Part shown: piece after piece, positions 8,255-16,475 of the stretch
Layout: each line of letters opens with the position of its first letter
Position numbering within the stretch: the first letter of the stretch is position 1
Assembly (NCBI GenBank): GCA_014896295.1
Contig: JADBKR010000006.1
Location: 124,001-188,000, forward strand
Origin: Limnochordaceae bacterium
Lineage (GTDB): Bacteria > Bacillota > Limnochordia > Limnochordales > Geochordaceae
Length of the DNA stretch: 64,000 nt
Direction: 5' to 3'
Made by a program: the position numbers and the translations under genes
Notes under the pieces: model-generated
What the model saw: only the letters and a program-made list of their open reading frames with translations
The model's database searches: none
What the model was told of the DNA's origin: nothing

Positions 8255-10378
8255 ATGAGCCAGAACGGCGAGAAGATCTCCGCATGCATCATTGCCCGGG
8301 ACGAGGAGGCCTTCATTGGTGGGTGCTTGAGGAGTCTACAGGGCGCCGTCGACGAGATTCTGGTTATCGACACGGGCTCCAGAGACCGTACACCTGAGAT
8401 TGCCAAAGCGATGGGGGCCCGAGTCATTCATCGCGAATGGCCTGGCGACTTTTCAGTGGCACGGAACTGGTCGCTGGATGCTGCGTCTGGCGAATGGGCG
8501 TTCATCATTGACGCTGACGAAGAGCTGATGCCGGGAGGGGCAGACCTTGTGAGGGCTGCCGCCCGATCCGGACAGGCGGACGGTTACTTGGTCAGTATCC
8601 ACCATTTCCCTGACGACGAGGAGTCCCATCTCGTCTCCCAGAGGCTCGCTCTTTTCCGGCGCGATCCCCGTTCGCGTTTCGAGGGCCGAATCCATGAGCA
8701 GGTAAGCAGCCTCCTTCGAAGAGAGGCCCGGGTACTCTCATCGGGTATTGAAATAGTGCATCGGGGTTACGAGCCTTGGGTCATAGCAGGAAAGCGCAAG
8801 CACGATCGTAACCTGGCTCTGCTACAGGAGGAGATCGCAGCTGCGCCAGAGGAGGCCCGGTGGCATTACTATCTCGGGCAGGAGTACCAGGGGCTCGGCA
8901 GGTTGGAGGAAGCGGCGGCACACTACGAGCGGGCCCTTGAGCTACTCGACGGGCAGCCTGGCCACACTCTCATCGTGCCGGCAGTGCTTCGGCTCCTCCT
9001 GTCATATGCTCGATTGGGACGCTGGGAAGACTTTTTCCGCACTAGCGATCGCTACCGCACAACCTACCCAGACTGCAGCGACCTATACTTCCTGGACGCA
9101 CGGGCATCGATTGGGTTAGGAGATCCCCGTAGGGCCCTATCGATGCTGCTCCAGGCCGTGAGCCGGGGGAATCCGGCCCCGGGGCGATTCCAGATAGTAC
9201 TCCCCGGAACGGGCTCCTATCGCGCGTGGTTCACGGTTGGACAGGTGTTGCAACAGATGGGGCAGCACAGAGAGGCTGTGGCGGCGTACCTGCGGGCTCT
9301 GGAGTCAAAGCCAACATTCCGGAGTGCGGCGAGCGCCCTCACCGCGTTGCTTCTGACCAGCGACCCAGTCGATGACGTGCTCGCTTTCATGCTCGAGCAG
9401 ATCGCGAGTCGCCACCCGGCCACGCTCGTGGCTATCTCTGAGGTTTTATTGAGGGCTGGAGCGTATTCGCAGGCCCTTGATGTACTCGACCAGATCGAGG
9501 ATAGCTACCGTGAGGAACGTGCTTTGCGAAGGGGCATCATCCTAGCAGCCCTGGAGGAGGTCGACGGCGCCCGGACAGAGCTTGGTCAAGCGCTGGATGG
9601 TGAGGCCGTGAAGGATCGGGCAGCGCTGGATGGAGTGCTTGCGGCAGTCAACCTCGGTAACCTCGAGCTGGCGGGGCAGTTCGCGGGGCGGCTCCACCCG
9701 GGCCAGTTTGCCGTAGGTATCCAGGTGTTCGAAGGAATCGACGTAAAGAGAATGACTGGGGCACAGGGTAATGCACCGGGCACGGGGAACGGCTCAGGGA
9801 TTTCGGGCATCTCGGACGTTAGGGAACTCGTCGGTGCAGCATGGCAACTCGTGCACCGAGCCCTGGGGCTCTCGCAATTCCGGGCGACCGATCGGCTCGT
9901 CGAATACGTCGTGCGCCAGGGAGTGTCCCGGTCAGAGGCTGGACTGGCGCTGGGGAAGCTCCTCTTCGCTCATGGCGAGAAGCCAACGGCCGTAGAGCTG
10001 CTGCTCGACGCGGCGAAGCAGGGGGCTGTGGATGCCAAGAGCGCCGCCATCCTTGCACAGGCGGCGCTCGAGCGAGAGGATTGGGACTCAGCGGAAGAGC
10101 TGCTGCGCTATGCGGCCGAGCTCGACAAGGCCGACCATGGGATAGCGGCAGCGCTGGCCTCGCTCCTTGCGGAGCGCGGTCGGGTACGGGAAGCCATCGA
10201 CTTGTTGGACGAGCGCATCGCCCTTCTTCCCTGGGCCGCACGCCTTCGCGAGCAGAGAGACCGGCTCGTCTGCGAGGCTTGCACCCATCGAATCTGTTCA
10301 TGGCGGCAACTAGAAGCGGGAACCAGAACCGGAGGGGGAACCCTCGATGGGCATGAACCCAATCAGCTTCTCGGGTGA
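8255..10378 (+). CDS. GT2 glycosyltransferase with TPR repeats, 707 aa
   Basis: The first ~230 residues form a family 2 glycosyltransferase (GT-A fold): CIIARDEEAFIGGCLRSLQG, then VIDTGSRDRT and the metal-binding DADEEL. The remainder is a long array of TPR-like helical repeats, for example YYLGQEYQGLGRLEEAAAHY and AVAAYLRALESKP. This architecture is common in protein glycosyltransferases, where the TPRs hold the acceptor. The position between flagellin and fliD suggests flagellin O-glycosylation; that is inference. The 3' end overlaps the fliD start by 32 bases, so either the C-terminus is slightly mis-framed or the two are tightly coupled. Confidence 0.8.
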   Translation: MSQNGEKISACIIARDEEAFIGGCLRSLQGAVDEILVIDTGSRDRTPEIAKAMGARVIHREWPGDFSVARNWSLDAASGEWAFIIDADEELMPGGADLVRAAARSGQADGYLVSIHHFPDDEESHLVSQRLALFRRDPRSRFEGRIHEQVSSLLRREARVLSSGIEIVHRGYEPWVIAGKRKHDRNLALLQEEIAAAPEEARWHYYLGQEYQGLGRLEEAAAHYERALELLDGQPGHTLIVPAVLRLLLSYARLGRWEDFFRTSDRYRTTYPDCSDLYFLDARASIGLGDPRRALSMLLQAVSRGNPAPGRFQIVLPGTGSYRAWFTVGQVLQQMGQHREAVAAYLRALESKPTFRSAASALTALLLTSDPVDDVLAFMLEQIASRHPATLVAISEVLLRAGAYSQALDVLDQIEDSYREERALRRGIILAALEEVDGARTELGQALDGEAVKDRAALDGVLAAVNLGNLELAGQFAGRLHPGQFAVGIQVFEGIDVKRMTGAQGNAPGTGNGSGISGISDVRELVGAAWQLVHRALGLSQFRATDRLVEYVVRQGVSRSEAGLALGKLLFAHGEKPTAVELLLDAAKQGAVDAKSAAILAQAALEREDWDSAEELLRYAAELDKADHGIAAALASLLAERGRVREAIDLLDERIALLPWAARLREQRDRLVCEACTHRICSWRQLEAGTRTGGGTLDGHEPNQLLG

Positions 10379-11898
10379 CCGGCTGCGCTTTTTCGGTTTT
10401 GCGTCCGGCCTCGACATCGACGAGATCGTGCAGAAGCTCATGACCGTCGAGCGGATCCCGGTCGACAGGCTGGAGCAGCGACGACAGCTACTGGTCTGGA
10501 CGAAGCAGGATTACTGGGCGATCCGCCGGGGCCTGGACGAGTTACGCAACGCTGTCAGCCCCTTGAAGTACAGCTCGACGTTCGCTGCCAGGAAGGCCAC
10601 CTCGACCAACGAAGCTGTCGCCGTCGCGTCGGTGAGTGCGGGAGCGCCCGAGGGCGTCTATACCGTGAAGGTGACGCAGCTGGCCCAGGGTATCCAGGTG
10701 GCGAGTTCGGGAGCCATTACGAGATCTCCCACAGGTGACCGGACGAGCCTGTGGACCCAGTTCGGCATTGATAGCACTGCAAGCCCGACCATCGATCTGA
10801 CGCTGACGGTGACGGACAGCCAGGGGGTCCAGCACACAAAGACGCTGTCGTTCAGCGCCGCGGCCGGCGACGACATCAACGACGTGGTTGCCGCCATCAA
10901 CAACGCCGGCCTCGGGGTGACGGCGGCGTATGACGCGACCCTGGACCGGCTCTTCCTATCGAGCAAAGAGACCGGCTCGAAGGTGCAACTTACGGTCACG
11001 GACCAGGCGGTCACGCTCTCGGGCGGTGGCACGGCCAACGTGTGGGCTGACCTGTTCAAGCTGCCGACGACGGCGAGCGGGCAGGATGCAGTCTTCGACC
11101 TCAACGGGGCGACGGGGCTCCAGGAACCCACCAACCAGTTCACCATCGCCGGCGTGACGTACGACCTGCGTGGGGTTGGGCACGACCACCATTACGGTGT
11201 CGCAGGACGCCGACGCTGTGGTGGCGAGCATCAAGGCGTGGGTCGACCAGTACAACGCGGCCCTCGGCCAGATCAACCTGGAGGTCTCCGAACGGCGCCT
11301 CTACGACTACCCGCCGTTGACCGACGCCCAGAAGAAAGAGATGACCCCCGACGAGATCAAGGCCTGGGAGGAGAAGGCCCGGCAGGGGTTGCTGCAGGGT
11401 GATGCGCTGCTGGTGCGCATTGGGTCGGAGATGCGCATGGCCGTGACGAGCGCAGTGAACGGGACGGGGTCGACGTATACGACCCTCGCCAGCATCGGCA
11501 TCACGACCGGGGACTGGTTCGAGGGCGGCCTGCTGCACGTCGACGAGGCGAAGCTGCGGCAGGCGCTGGATGCCGACCCTGACGGTGTGGCGGCCCTCTT
11601 CGGAGCGTCCGGGGCGACCACCGACACGCAAGGCGTGGCGGTGCGGCTGGGCAAGGAGCTGGACGACGCCGTCGGCCTCATCCGGGACCGGGCCGGCCTC
11701 GAGGGCATCGAGGTCGACCAGAGCGGGCTCGGCCGCCAGATCGAGCTGCTCGACGACCAGATCCAGCGCTGGGAAGAGCGCCTGGCGACCATCGAGGAGC
11801 GCTACTACCGGCAGTTCACGGTCATGGAACAGGTGCTCGCCCAGCTCGGCAGCCAGGCGACATGGCTTGGGCAGCAGTTCGCTCAAAGTGGCAGATGA
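10347..11898 (+). CDS. fliD: Flagellar hook-associated protein 2 (filament cap), frame broken
   Basis: FliD caps the filament and assists flagellin polymerisation. The N-terminus (FGFASGLDIDEIVQKLMTVE) and the C-terminal region (VRLGKELDDAVGLIRDRAG through YRQFTVMEQVLAQLG) are typical. The two halves are in different frames: the first is open from 10347, the second from about 11170. Removing one G from the GGGG run at 11172-11175 restores a continuous protein of about 517 residues reading DLRGLGTTTITVSQDAD, a normal FliD length. ATG 10347 has a GGAGGGGG site upstream. The stop overlaps the next start as ATGA. The break is either a sequence error or a recent mutation. Confidence 0.85.
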
Positions 11899-12392
11899 AG
11901 GTGACAACGAAAGAAGGCCAGCGGGAGCGCCACCAAGACCCGGCGAGCCGGCCGGGGGAGCGAAGTGTCGCACCCGCAGAGCCCGAAACCCTGGAACCCA
12001 TCCGCCAGATGGAATCGCTGCTGCGGGCGGCCGAGCAGATGGAGGCCGAACTCGCCAAGCTGCAGCCCGACCTCGACCTGCTGGAGCGGCTGATGGCGGA
12101 ACGGAGCGAAGCACAGCGGAGGGTAGCGCACTGGTTCGAGCGGCGCAGGCAAGCCGGCACGGATGAGCGGCGTGCAGATGGCCGGGACGCGCTCGAGGAA
12201 AAGATGGCCGCACTTGCCCGAGCTGTGCTGGAGTGCGACCGCCGCACCGCCGAACGGGCTACGGCATTGCGGCGGCAGGCGCTGGAGGGCCTTCGGGAGG
12301 TCAAGGGGCGCCGGGGAGCTGCCGATGCCTATCGGCGGGCGGTGATCGAGCCTGCCCGGCAAGACGGGGCCTTCTTCGACGGGCAGATTTGA
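11895..12392 (+). CDS. FliT-like helical flagellar chaperone candidate, 165 aa
   Basis: ATG 11895 overlaps the fliD stop (ATGA). The product is almost wholly alpha-helical and highly charged, with heptad-like stretches such as LLRAAEQMEAELAKLQPDLD. It sits between fliD and fliS, where a FliD export chaperone (FliT) or FlgN-like protein is often encoded. Sequence similarity to FliT is not evident by eye, so the assignment rests on position, size and helicity. Confidence 0.5.
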   Translation: MKVTTKEGQRERHQDPASRPGERSVAPAEPETLEPIRQMESLLRAAEQMEAELAKLQPDLDLLERLMAERSEAQRRVAHWFERRRQAGTDERRADGRDALEEKMAALARAVLECDRRTAERATALRRQALEGLREVKGRRGAADAYRRAVIEPARQDGAFFDGQI

Positions 12393-12422
12393 GCCGCACA
12401 GGCCACACGGGAGGCGGACGAG

Positions 12423-12845
12423 TTGGGCTACCAGCAGCAGGTGTTGGGGACGTACCGCAAACAGCAGGTCGAGACGGCCACGCCGGGGCAGCTCATCGTG
12501 ATGCTGTACGACGCGGGCATCCGCAACTGCAAGGCGGCGCAGGAGGCCATCGAGCGCAAGGACCGTGACGCCTCGGCGCGCCACCTGCTCAAGGCCCAGG
12601 ACATCGTGGCCGAGCTGATGTCGTCGCTCAACGTGGAGGCGGGCGGCGAGCTGGGAGCCAAGCTGTTGCGGCTCTACGAGTACATGTACCGGCGTCTCGT
12701 GCACGCCAACGTCCGCAAGGACGCCCAGGCTGCCAAGGAGGTCGAGAGCCTGCTGGCCGGCCTCCGGGACGCGTGGGCGCAGGCGGCCGCCGCCACGCCG
12801 GCCCCGGCTCAGGCCGCCGGGACTGGCACGGGCCCGACTGCCTGA
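12423..12845 (+). CDS. fliS: Flagellin export chaperone FliS, 140 aa
   Basis: FliS binds the flagellin C-terminus in the cytoplasm and prevents early polymerisation. The N-terminus YRKQQVETATPGQLIVMLYD is the FliS hallmark, and the four-helix pattern continues with LMSSLNVEAGGELGAKLLRL and LYEYMYRRLVHAN. TTG 12423 follows GGGAGGCGG. The C-terminal 20 residues are an Ala/Pro/Gly tail. The gene belongs to the fliD-fliT-like-fliS run. Confidence 0.9.
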   Translation: MGYQQQVLGTYRKQQVETATPGQLIVMLYDAGIRNCKAAQEAIERKDRDASARHLLKAQDIVAELMSSLNVEAGGELGAKLLRLYEYMYRRLVHANVRKDAQAAKEVESLLAGLRDAWAQAAAATPAPAQAAGTGTGPTA

Positions 12846-12937
12846 ACCGTGCTTCGGGCACGCGAAGAGGCGCCCGGGCGTGCAGGTTCGCATGCCGCGT
12901 CCGGCCAATCCCTCGTTCCCGAGGGGGAGAGGCTGGC

Positions 12938-13516
12938 TTGGCTCGCCGCACGATCCGGGCTACTACCGAGGATCTCTGCCGGGCGCTGCAGGGCCCTATC
13001 CACATCCGGGAGCTGGTGCGACGGGTGGTGGAGGCCCTCGGCATCGAAGCGCGCAAGACCACAGAGGCGTCCGTGCGGGAAGCCGTGGGGCGCCTGCGGT
13101 TCATGGTGCGAAGCGGGACGGGCACGTACGCACCGGCCCGCGTGGTACTGGAGGGCAAGGCTTTTCGCCTGAGGCCGCCCCGCGGGGGTTGGGGCTGCGT
13201 GCTGCCCCTCTGGCGGCTCGAACCGTTCGCGACCGCCCTCGAAAACGCCGGAGTGGTCGACCCGCAGGGGCGGCCGCTGCCGCGCACGCTGCCCCAGGCC
13301 GATGCCGACGCCCTCGAACGGCAGATCGATGCCGAGGTGCGCAGGCAAGCGGCGGAGATCATGGACTTCTTCCTGGCGTACGCCGCCCGGCGTGGCGATG
13401 GCAGCGGGCAAGGCCAGGGCGACCGGGACGGCGGCGGACCGGCGGGTATGGCGAGGGCGACCGGCATCCCGGTGAGGGCGGCCGACGTGCCGGTGCGCTC
13501 GCCCGTGCCGACCTGA
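12938..13516 (+). CDS. Hypothetical protein with winged-helix-like N-terminus, 192 aa
   Basis: I do not recognise the family. TTG 12938 is preferred because GAGGGGGAGAGG precedes it. Residues about 10-60 (LCRALQGPIHIRELVRRVVE through VREAVGRLRFMV) look like a helix-turn-helix or winged helix. A central region follows, then a Gly/Asp-rich tail. It lies 90 bases after fliS and may belong to the flagellar run. The following 70 bases are open in another frame, so the C-terminus may be mis-framed. Confidence 0.4.
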   Translation: MARRTIRATTEDLCRALQGPIHIRELVRRVVEALGIEARKTTEASVREAVGRLRFMVRSGTGTYAPARVVLEGKAFRLRPPRGGWGCVLPLWRLEPFATALENAGVVDPQGRPLPRTLPQADADALERQIDAEVRRQAAEIMDFFLAYAARRGDGSGQGQGDRDGGGPAGMARATGIPVRAADVPVRSPVPT

Positions 13517-13589
13517 GGCAGCTGCTCGAGCGCCTCCTCCGGGACGTCGGCGAAGAGCGGAGGGGCTCCACCTCCAGACGACGGCGGCC

Positions 13590-14006
13590 ATGGCGCCGTA
13601 CCGGCTTCCGGGCGAGTGGGACGAGCGGGCCGACCTCATCGTGCGCTACGAGGCGCGTGCGCACGTGCTACGCGTCACTCCCGAAAGCCCTGAAGAACGG
13701 GACGAAGAGCGGATCCGCGCAGAAGACCGGCGCCTGTGCGACTTCGTCGTGTCGCAGTTGCGCCGGGGTTGTAGCTCCCTGCTGGACGAACTCCTCCTGC
13801 AGGCCTACGCACAGCTTCCGGGTTTCGGGACGTACCCGGGTTCGCCGGCTGACGAGGCCGTGAGCCGTGACCCGCGCATCCGGCTGATCGGCGGGGTGGC
13901 GAGGGCGGCGAGCTCTGGCGTGGCAGCTACCCCGGCGTCCTGCAGCGCCACCGGTCGGTCGCGCTGGCGGATGACGTGGCCTTGCTCGCCCGGGTCGACA
14001 GGATGA
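13590..14006 (+). CDS. Hypothetical ORF, possibly the 5' part of the next one
   Basis: The first ~100 residues look protein-like (LPGEWDERADLIVRYEARAH, RRLCDFVVSQLRRGCSSLLD). The last ~40 residues are composed of low-complexity Ser/Thr/Arg typical of an out-of-frame tail. In the next frame the reading continues as GSYPGVLQRHRSVALADDVA into the ORF at 13976, so the two are probably one gene with a break near 13900. Function unknown. Confidence 0.4.
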   Translation: MAPYRLPGEWDERADLIVRYEARAHVLRVTPESPEERDEERIRAEDRRLCDFVVSQLRRGCSSLLDELLLQAYAQLPGFGTYPGSPADEAVSRDPRIRLIGGVARAASSGVAATPASCSATGRSRWRMTWPCSPGSTG

Positions 14007-14719
14007 TGGCCGAGTCGGCTTCGGCCGAGCGAGCGGCCGGGCGGTTGCGACGGCTGGAGCTGCGGCGCACGCTGGCGGCCCGCATCCAGCGGCACCTCCG
14101 GCAACTGGCCGTCGACCTCGAGGAGGCGCAGGACGCGCTGGGCATGGACGAGACCTGGCGGGAGGCCGAGGCCGGCGCCTACGCGCGAGCGGGCGCCGGC
14201 ACCTATGCCCGGGGCAAGGCGGGGCGGGTCTCCCACGAGGAGGGCCGGCTTGCTGCCGGCGGGCCCGGGCTCTCCCACGACGGTGCCCGGCCTTCTGACG
14301 AGGCGCTGCTCGCCCGGTGGGACCTGCACCTGCAGCAGCAGGGGCTCGGGGAGCGGGTCCGCACGCGCAAGCTCCAACACATCGAGACGCTGCGCACGTA
14401 CCTGGTTTCGGGACAGGACCTGCCGCCGGCCGGGCTGCTCGACGCGACCGGGGGCTATCTGGCGGCGTTCTTCTTCTGGACGTACGTGCGCCGCTATCCC
14501 TCGAGCCCGTCGGATGCGGAGACGTTCACCCTGGACGTGCGGGACTTCTACCGGTGGCTCGCGCAGGAGGGTCTGGTGACGGACGACCGGTGGGCCGAAC
14601 TCCCGTACCGGCTACGGCACCACGTGGGCGAACGCATCCGCCTCTACACGGCCATCGACCCCGACGACCCGGAGGCGGACGAACTCACCGAGATGCTCTT
14701 CCTGAGCGGTGCGCTGTAG
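13976..14719 (+). CDS. Hypothetical helical protein, 247 aa
   Basis: The N-terminal half is a charged coiled-coil-like region (AAGRLRRLELRRTLAARIQR). The C-terminal ~120 residues form a compact domain with FFFWTYVRRYPSS and LDVRDFYRWLAQEGLV. The last piece loosely recalls the SAM-like core-binding domain of tyrosine recombinases, but no catalytic domain follows. Similarity is too weak for a functional call. It ends 5 bases before a strong hairpin. Confidence 0.4.
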   Translation: MALLARVDRMMAESASAERAAGRLRRLELRRTLAARIQRHLRQLAVDLEEAQDALGMDETWREAEAGAYARAGAGTYARGKAGRVSHEEGRLAAGGPGLSHDGARPSDEALLARWDLHLQQQGLGERVRTRKLQHIETLRTYLVSGQDLPPAGLLDATGGYLAAFFFWTYVRRYPSSPSDAETFTLDVRDFYRWLAQEGLVTDDRWAELPYRLRHHVGERIRLYTAIDPDDPEADELTEMLFLSGAL

Positions 14720-14723
14720 GGGC

Positions 14724-14764
14724 GGGGCACGTGCCCCGGCCGCGGGCGGCGTCCGGCGCCGCCC
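14724..14764. terminator. Twin hairpins between convergent genes
   Basis: GGGGCAC/GTGCCCC (14724-14737) is a perfect palindrome. GGGCGGCG (14744-14751) pairs with CGCCGCCC (14757-14764) around a 5-base loop. They fill the space between the plus-strand hypothetical gene (stop 14719) and the minus-strand DinB-fold gene (stop 14765), so they could end transcription from both sides. No T-tract follows. Confidence 0.5.
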
Positions 14765-15250
14765 TCAACCGAGCAGCCGCGGCTTGCCCAGCAGTGCCCG
14801 CAGGGTCATGAGCTTCCCGTGATGATAGCCCCGGTGGTAGAGCATGAAGACGAGCCCCTCGCCCACCGTGCGGTACGCGCCCGACGGCGAGACGGCCGGG
14901 CGGTCGAGGTCGCCCCCGGCCAGGCGCAGCAGCCGGTCGTGCGCCTCCTGGAAAAGCCGCAGCACGTCCTCTTTGGGCGGCAACTCCCCATCTCCCGTCG
15001 AACCCCTCGCGAACAAGGCCGCGTAACCCTCCGGCAACGCCACCGCCTCACCCGCCCGGGCGGCCAGGTTGGCGTCGCTCACTGCCACGTGCCCGACCTG
15101 CCACAGGGCCGGCGCCAGGCCCTGGGGGCGGGCGCGGAGTTCGGCGTCGCTCAAACCGGCGAGGGCCTCCCGGATCCGCTCCGCGGTCATGTCGAGCAAG
15201 GACGGAAGATACGCACGCGCCGAGGCCGCGTCCGGTCTGTTTTCATCCAT
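14765..15250 (-). CDS. DinB-superfamily (YfiT/DfsB-like) protein, 161 aa
   Basis: This four-helix-bundle protein has the spaced histidines expected of DinB-fold metal sites: LWQVGHVAVSDANLAAR near residues 50-65 and MLYHRGYHHGKLMTLRALLG near 136-155. Members include thiol-dependent transferases and enzymes with unknown substrates. ATG 15250 is preceded on its strand by GGAGGG. The gene is monocistronic, divergent from the SAM-adenosyltransferase-like gene. The specific reaction cannot be told. Confidence 0.75.
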   Translation of the reverse strand: MDENRPDAASARAYLPSLLDMTAERIREALAGLSDAELRARPQGLAPALWQVGHVAVSDANLAARAGEAVALPEGYAALFARGSTGDGELPPKEDVLRLFQEAHDRLLRLAGGDLDRPAVSPSGAYRTVGEGLVFMLYHRGYHHGKLMTLRALLGKPRLLG

Positions 15251-15424
15251 GGGGATACCATCCCTCCGCAACAGGAGTCGCCGCGGTGTCGCCGATGGGG
15301 TTCGCCTCGCAGGGCGGGCTCCCTTCGCAGGGAATGCATGGAAGACGTCGTATGGCCTCCGCAGTGCAACGAGCCGAGCAGCGGAGCTGCGCAATGCAGA
15401 ACCGGACAGGAGGTCTGGCAGTCC

Positions 15425-16420
15425 ATGAACCGGTGGGTCAGGAGGCCTTCGGCCGCGCCGGCGCTGGCAGTGGCCATGGCAACCGTCGTGGCGGCAGTCG
15501 CGTGGGGGCTGGCAGGAGTCACGGGGGTGCCGTGGGCGACGCCGGGGGTACCGGTGCTGGCGCCGGCGGCGCGGGCGGCCGAGGCAGGCGGCCAGGAGCG
15601 CTTCACTCCCAACGGCGTCGTCGCCCTGATGACCGACTACGGTGAGCGGGACTTCTACGTCGGCGCCATCAAGGGCGTGGCGCTCGAGACCTTCCCGGAC
15701 GTGAAGCTCGTCGACATCACGCACCAGGTCCAACCGTACAACATCCACGAGGGCGCCGTGACGCTGTGGCTTGCGGCGAGGGAGTTCCCGGCGGGGACGG
15801 TCTTCGTGGGCGTGGTCGATCCGGGCGTCGGCACCGAGCGGCGGCCGATCGTCGTGGAGACTCGCAACGGGCACGTGTACGTGGGGCCGGACAACGGGCT
15901 GTTCACGCTGGTGATGCAGGAGTTCGGGGTCAAGAGCGTGCGGCACATCATCAACCGGAGCTACATGCGGCCGGGGCCGGTGTCGTACTCGTTCCACGGG
16001 CGGGACATCTTCACCCCGGTGGCGGCGCATCTGGCGGCGGGATGGCCCGTCGAGGCGGTGGGCCCGGAGATCGGCGACTACGTGCGGCTGGCCGTCGAAC
16101 CGGCGCAACAGACGGAAGAGGCGCTGACGGGACAGATCATTTTCATCGACCAGTACGGCAACCTCCAGGCCAACATCACCGGCGAGATGGTGCGGCGGTG
16201 GGGGCTGCAGATAGGGGACGAGCTGGTCGTGCAGGTGGGCAACACGGCCATCCCGTCGGTGTGGGTGCACACGTACGGCGACGTGCCCGAGGGCGAGGAT
16301 TTGGTCTTCCTGGCGAGCACCGACCTGGTGGAGATTGCGGTCAACATGGGCAGCGCCAAGGAGCGGTTCGGGGCGAGCCTGGGGGCGAAGGTGACCATCA
16401 CGCGGCGGTCCGGGCCGTGA
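15425..16420 (+). CDS. Exported SAM hydroxide adenosyltransferase-family protein (DUF62), 331 aa
   Basis: The core matches the SAM_adeno_trans/DUF62 family: ALMTDYGERDFYVGAIKGVA with the conserved Asp, then DVKLVDITHQVQPYNIHEGA, VGVVDPGVGTERRPIVVE, GPDNGLFTLVMQ and IFIDQYGNLQANI. Known members cleave SAM with hydroxide to adenosine and methionine, or act as halogenases. ATG 15425 has ACAGGAGG upstream. Unusually, ~45 residues before the core form a Sec-type signal or anchor: basic MNRWVRR, a hydrophobic stretch and an Ala-rich AAARAAEA region. Outside the cell SAM would be scarce, so the physiological substrate is unclear. Confidence 0.85.
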   Translation: MNRWVRRPSAAPALAVAMATVVAAVAWGLAGVTGVPWATPGVPVLAPAARAAEAGGQERFTPNGVVALMTDYGERDFYVGAIKGVALETFPDVKLVDITHQVQPYNIHEGAVTLWLAAREFPAGTVFVGVVDPGVGTERRPIVVETRNGHVYVGPDNGLFTLVMQEFGVKSVRHIINRSYMRPGPVSYSFHGRDIFTPVAAHLAAGWPVEAVGPEIGDYVRLAVEPAQQTEEALTGQIIFIDQYGNLQANITGEMVRRWGLQIGDELVVQVGNTAIPSVWVHTYGDVPEGEDLVFLASTDLVEIAVNMGSAKERFGASLGAKVTITRRSGP

Positions 16421-16475
16421 CGCGCCGGCCAGGGGCCGTGAGCGGGCAGGGGCGGCGGGCATGACGTCGCCGGGC

